Assembly: GCF_000601455.1 (NCBI RefSeq) | Contig: NZ_AZQP01000029.1 | Location: 1-36,845 of the forward strand | Direction: 5' to 3' | DNA: 36,845 nucleotides | DNA from: Fervidicella metallireducens AeB | GTDB lineage: Bacteria > Bacillota > Clostridia > Clostridiales > Caloramatoraceae | Shown: piece by piece, positions 34,819 through 36,845 of the stretch | How positions within the stretch are numbered: the stretch's first letter is position 1 | Layout: every line of letters begins with the position of its first letter | Position numbers and translations under genes: made by a program | The notes under the pieces: generated by a model | The model's input: only the letters and a program-made list of their open reading frames with translations | Databases searched by the model: none | Told to the model about the DNA's origin: nothing

Positions 34819-36294
34819 TTATGCTGAATGTGTTTGATTGTTTATTTTTTGATTATTCTTTTTTAATCTTACCTGTGGTTCTGTTGGTAATTTAAATAGA
34901 GGTATAAAATTGTCTAATCCAGTTAATGTAAAAATTAATATTGTTCCTACTGCAATCATAGCCATAAAGTTGTATTTAATGATATCGGTTGGTATGAATT
35001 TATGAAGAGGATAAACTGCACTTGCAATTCCAGTATAGAAACCTATGTATACGTGCCATGGAATTAATTGAGAACCAAAAACACCAAGGGCATCACCAAA
35101 GGTAGCGTTTCTTAATCGAAGTGTGTACATATCTTTTTCGCTTCCTTCAACGTTATCCTCTAGAAGTTGTTTTGTGATTGGACCAATTGTAACGATTTGT
35201 GCCATTTCATCAGAAAGGGCAGCGTTACCTAAAAGACATAGACAGCCATTGTAGAACATAAGCTGACGTACGCTCTTTGAGATACGAGAAACTAATTTTG
35301 ATAATGGTTCAAACGCCTTCATTTTACCCATAATACCACCAAAGGCTCCGACCCACATCATCATTACTATAACCCAGCTTCCAGCATCTGAGAAACCAGT
35401 TTTAAGAAGATCTAAAAATGCTGATACGCTTTCAACTGTTCCAGCGAAAAGACCTAAAATCATAGAAGAAACAATTCCTATACCAAGGCAAACAAGGGTA
35501 TTAACACCCTTTATAGCTACTGCAAGAACTAGCAGTAATGGAATAATCATATATACAGGAACTCCTGTTTTAACCTGATTTAAAAGACTGACAGCTGATG
35601 GTCTTGCTTCATTTAGGGCTGTCCAAACATTTTCAGGTACTTGATTGATTGCATCTGCAGCATTTCCAACTGTAGATGGAAGACCAAGGCTGATACTTAC
35701 AATAAATATAACTATACCTGTTGTTATCATGCAGAATAAAGACCAAAAACCTTGATGTCTTATTCTATCAATTACCTCAACTCTTTGGATACCTGAGCTA
35801 ACAACAGTTGTGTCTGAAATAAGACCGATGTTATCTCCAAAGCATGCTCCACCGGCTATTGATGCTGTTGTTAAAAGCAGATTACCTCCAACTATGTGGT
35901 TTAACCATAAGAATATAGGTGCACAAGCTGCAAAGGTTCCCCATGAAGTACCTGTTGCAACGGATAAGATACATGTAACTACAAAACCTGTAACTGCAAC
36001 TGTTTTACCTGTAAGGCCCAGCTTTAAAGCTACATTAATAATAGAAGCACCTACTCCTGTAGCCATGAAAGCCTCTGCCATGCCGTATGCTGCCATAAGG
36101 ATAAAGAATACATACTGCATTTCCTTTACGTTATCAACAGCTGCGTCAACAATGTCTTTAAATTTGAACTTTTCGGTAATTACAGCGATAATTGCAGCTG
36201 TAATCGTTGCTAATGGTGCTGCTAGTAGAGCATCCATTCCCGAAATCATTAGTCCTGCCATTACAAAGACAGGTAAGAGTTTGATTAATGCCAT
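34819..36294 (-). CDS. NhaC-family Na+/H+ (or amino-acid) antiporter
   Basis: This 491-residue integral membrane protein of the Na+/H+ antiporter (NhaC, PF03553) family has about 11-12 membrane segments. Family motifs are ATGTSWGTFAACAPIF (about residues 117-132), ASIAGGACFGDNIGLISDTT, and RNATFGDALGVFGSQLIPWH near the C terminus. Relatives exchange Na+ for protons or transport malate/lactate or amino acids. Substrate is undecided. The start at 36294 is preferred over 36309 because GGGGGGA lies just before ATGGCATTA. A TTGTAT-N17-TATAAT promoter lies upstream. Confidence 0.9.
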   Translation of the reverse strand: MALIKLLPVFVMAGLMISGMDALLAAPLATITAAIIAVITEKFKFKDIVDAAVDNVKEMQYVFFILMAAYGMAEAFMATGVGASIINVALKLGLTGKTVAVTGFVVTCILSVATGTSWGTFAACAPIFLWLNHIVGGNLLLTTASIAGGACFGDNIGLISDTTVVSSGIQRVEVIDRIRHQGFWSLFCMITTGIVIFIVSISLGLPSTVGNAADAINQVPENVWTALNEARPSAVSLLNQVKTGVPVYMIIPLLLVLAVAIKGVNTLVCLGIGIVSSMILGLFAGTVESVSAFLDLLKTGFSDAGSWVIVMMMWVGAFGGIMGKMKAFEPLSKLVSRISKSVRQLMFYNGCLCLLGNAALSDEMAQIVTIGPITKQLLEDNVEGSEKDMYTLRLRNATFGDALGVFGSQLIPWHVYIGFYTGIASAVYPLHKFIPTDIIKYNFMAMIAVGTILIFTLTGLDNFIPLFKLPTEPQVRLKKNNQKINNQTHSA

Positions 36295-36373
36295 CTTTTG
36301 TCCCCCCATTGTCGTATTTCTGCAATTAATGATAAATTTTTCATTAATTACAGAATATGATATTTTTAATTAT

Positions 36374-36402
36374 ATTATACAACAAAATGACACAATATAC
36401 AA
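36374..36402 (-). promoter_or_regulatory. Sigma-A promoter of the antiporter gene
   Basis: On the minus strand TTGTAT (36402-36397) and TATAAT (36379-36374) are 17 bases apart, about 80 bases before the start codon at 36294. Confidence 0.65.
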
Positions 36403-36688
36403 ATAATTATATAAAATCATAAAATTCAGAAATGAAATTTATGCTGTTTACAAAGTTATGTACTTTAAAACCTTTTGAACAATCTAAGGAGTTTTAAGCT
36501 ATTTAATCAAGTAAGTTTATAGTTTTCTTAGTTTTAGAAAAGTAAAATAGACTTATTTCAACATAGCCTGGAGTGTCGATATATGAAAAACGAAATTAAA
36601 TAAAGAAAAATAGAGTATGCAAAAGATAAATATCGATATATATTATTTTGATGACATATGCCTTTAAGGTAAAATGATATCATACATT
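36403..36688. other. Intergenic stretch without a supported gene
   Basis: No ORF with a ribosome site was found. TTGATG (36648-36653) and TAAAAT (36670-36675), 16 bases apart, form a weak promoter pointing at the structured RNA that follows. Confidence 0.5.
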
Positions 36689-36845
36689 GTGTCGTCGCGA
36701 GGCGACAGAGAAAATCGATCATTGAAATGGGGGTAAGACCCTTAACACAATTGTGTGTTAAATATAATGCAGTAAGCGAACGTACCATAATAGATGTGAA
36801 AGGTCGGATGTGAGAGGTGGGAGCCTTGAGCAGGACCTTAAGCAG
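36689..36845 (+). ncRNA. 5' part of a structured RNA, possibly a group II intron (cut by window end)
   Basis: Starts GTGTCG, like the GUGYG 5' end of group II introns, although the fifth base is C. Stems are clear: GTCGTC-GCGA-GGCGAC (36691-36706, GNRA loop), GGGGGTAAGACCC (about 36729-36741), and TTAACACA-ATTG-TGTGTTAA (about 36742-36761). Domain-I-like purine-rich text (GCAGTAAGCGAACG, then GGTCGGATGTGAGAGG) follows. The catalytic domain V and the reverse transcriptase would lie beyond the window. An independently transcribed non-coding RNA is the alternative. Confidence 0.5.

Noticed and set aside
36558-36788. 76-residue minus-strand ORF at the right edge
   Set aside because: It overlaps the structured RNA stems and has an unconvincing start.

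Overview
The window comes from a low-GC, endospore-forming Firmicute, most likely a member of Clostridiaceae/Clostridia. The grounds are strong AT bias, purine-rich Shine-Dalgarno sequences, the spoIIA operon (spoIIAA-spoIIAB-sigF) next to a spoVA operon, pdaA and yunB spore genes, a T-box-controlled trpS, and a methyltransferase gene that looks like Clostridioides difficile camA. No genus is claimed. No tRNA, rRNA, CRISPR array or prophage was seen.

Layout. 1-6.6 kb holds amino-acid and peptide uptake and catabolism: an OPT transporter with a PqqD-like partner, a TSUP permease, histidine ammonia-lyase (hutH) and a Gate-domain membrane protein. Most of these units end in an intrinsic terminator. 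6.7-15.4 kb holds a NarL-type two-component system, a membrane-anchored TPR/chitobiase-domain protein, a duplicated REP-associated tyrosine transposase (RAYT) region, and a three-gene ABC-2 exporter whose promoter contains a 10-bp inverted repeat. 15.5-16.9 kb holds a small zinc-ribbon protein and, convergent to it, pdaA. 17.0-20.1 kb holds the camA-like adenine methyltransferase (one frameshift) and T-box-trpS. 20.2-21.7 kb is a two-gene SOS operon (LexA box, dinB, a 79-aa companion). 21.8-23.9 kb on the minus strand has iadA (frameshifted) and speE. 24.1-29.8 kb has an M16 peptidase, the spoIIA operon behind a sigma-H-type promoter, a 47-aa ORF, then spoVAC-spoVAD-spoVAEb-spoVAEa. 29.8-36.3 kb has a class A PBP (minus), a GT2 glycosyltransferase, yunB (frameshifted) and an NhaC-family antiporter (minus). 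The right edge starts a structured RNA, perhaps the 5' end of a group II intron.

How the parts relate. Spore biology is the main theme: forespore sigma-F control, dipicolinate-channel SpoVA proteins, cortex muramic-lactam formation (PdaA), YunB, and a CamA-type epigenetic methylase, a family that influences sporulation in C. difficile. Mobile or rearranged DNA is concentrated at 9.5-11.9 kb. The most interesting items are the CamA homologue outside its best-known host, the TPR-tail/RAYT tandem duplication with a ribosome-site-masking hairpin, the SOS-linked small protein, the unexplained 47-aa ORF in the spore locus, and the right-edge RNA. Three genes are each broken by what looks like a single missing base in a short homopolymer. 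This could reflect sequencing error as easily as real decay.
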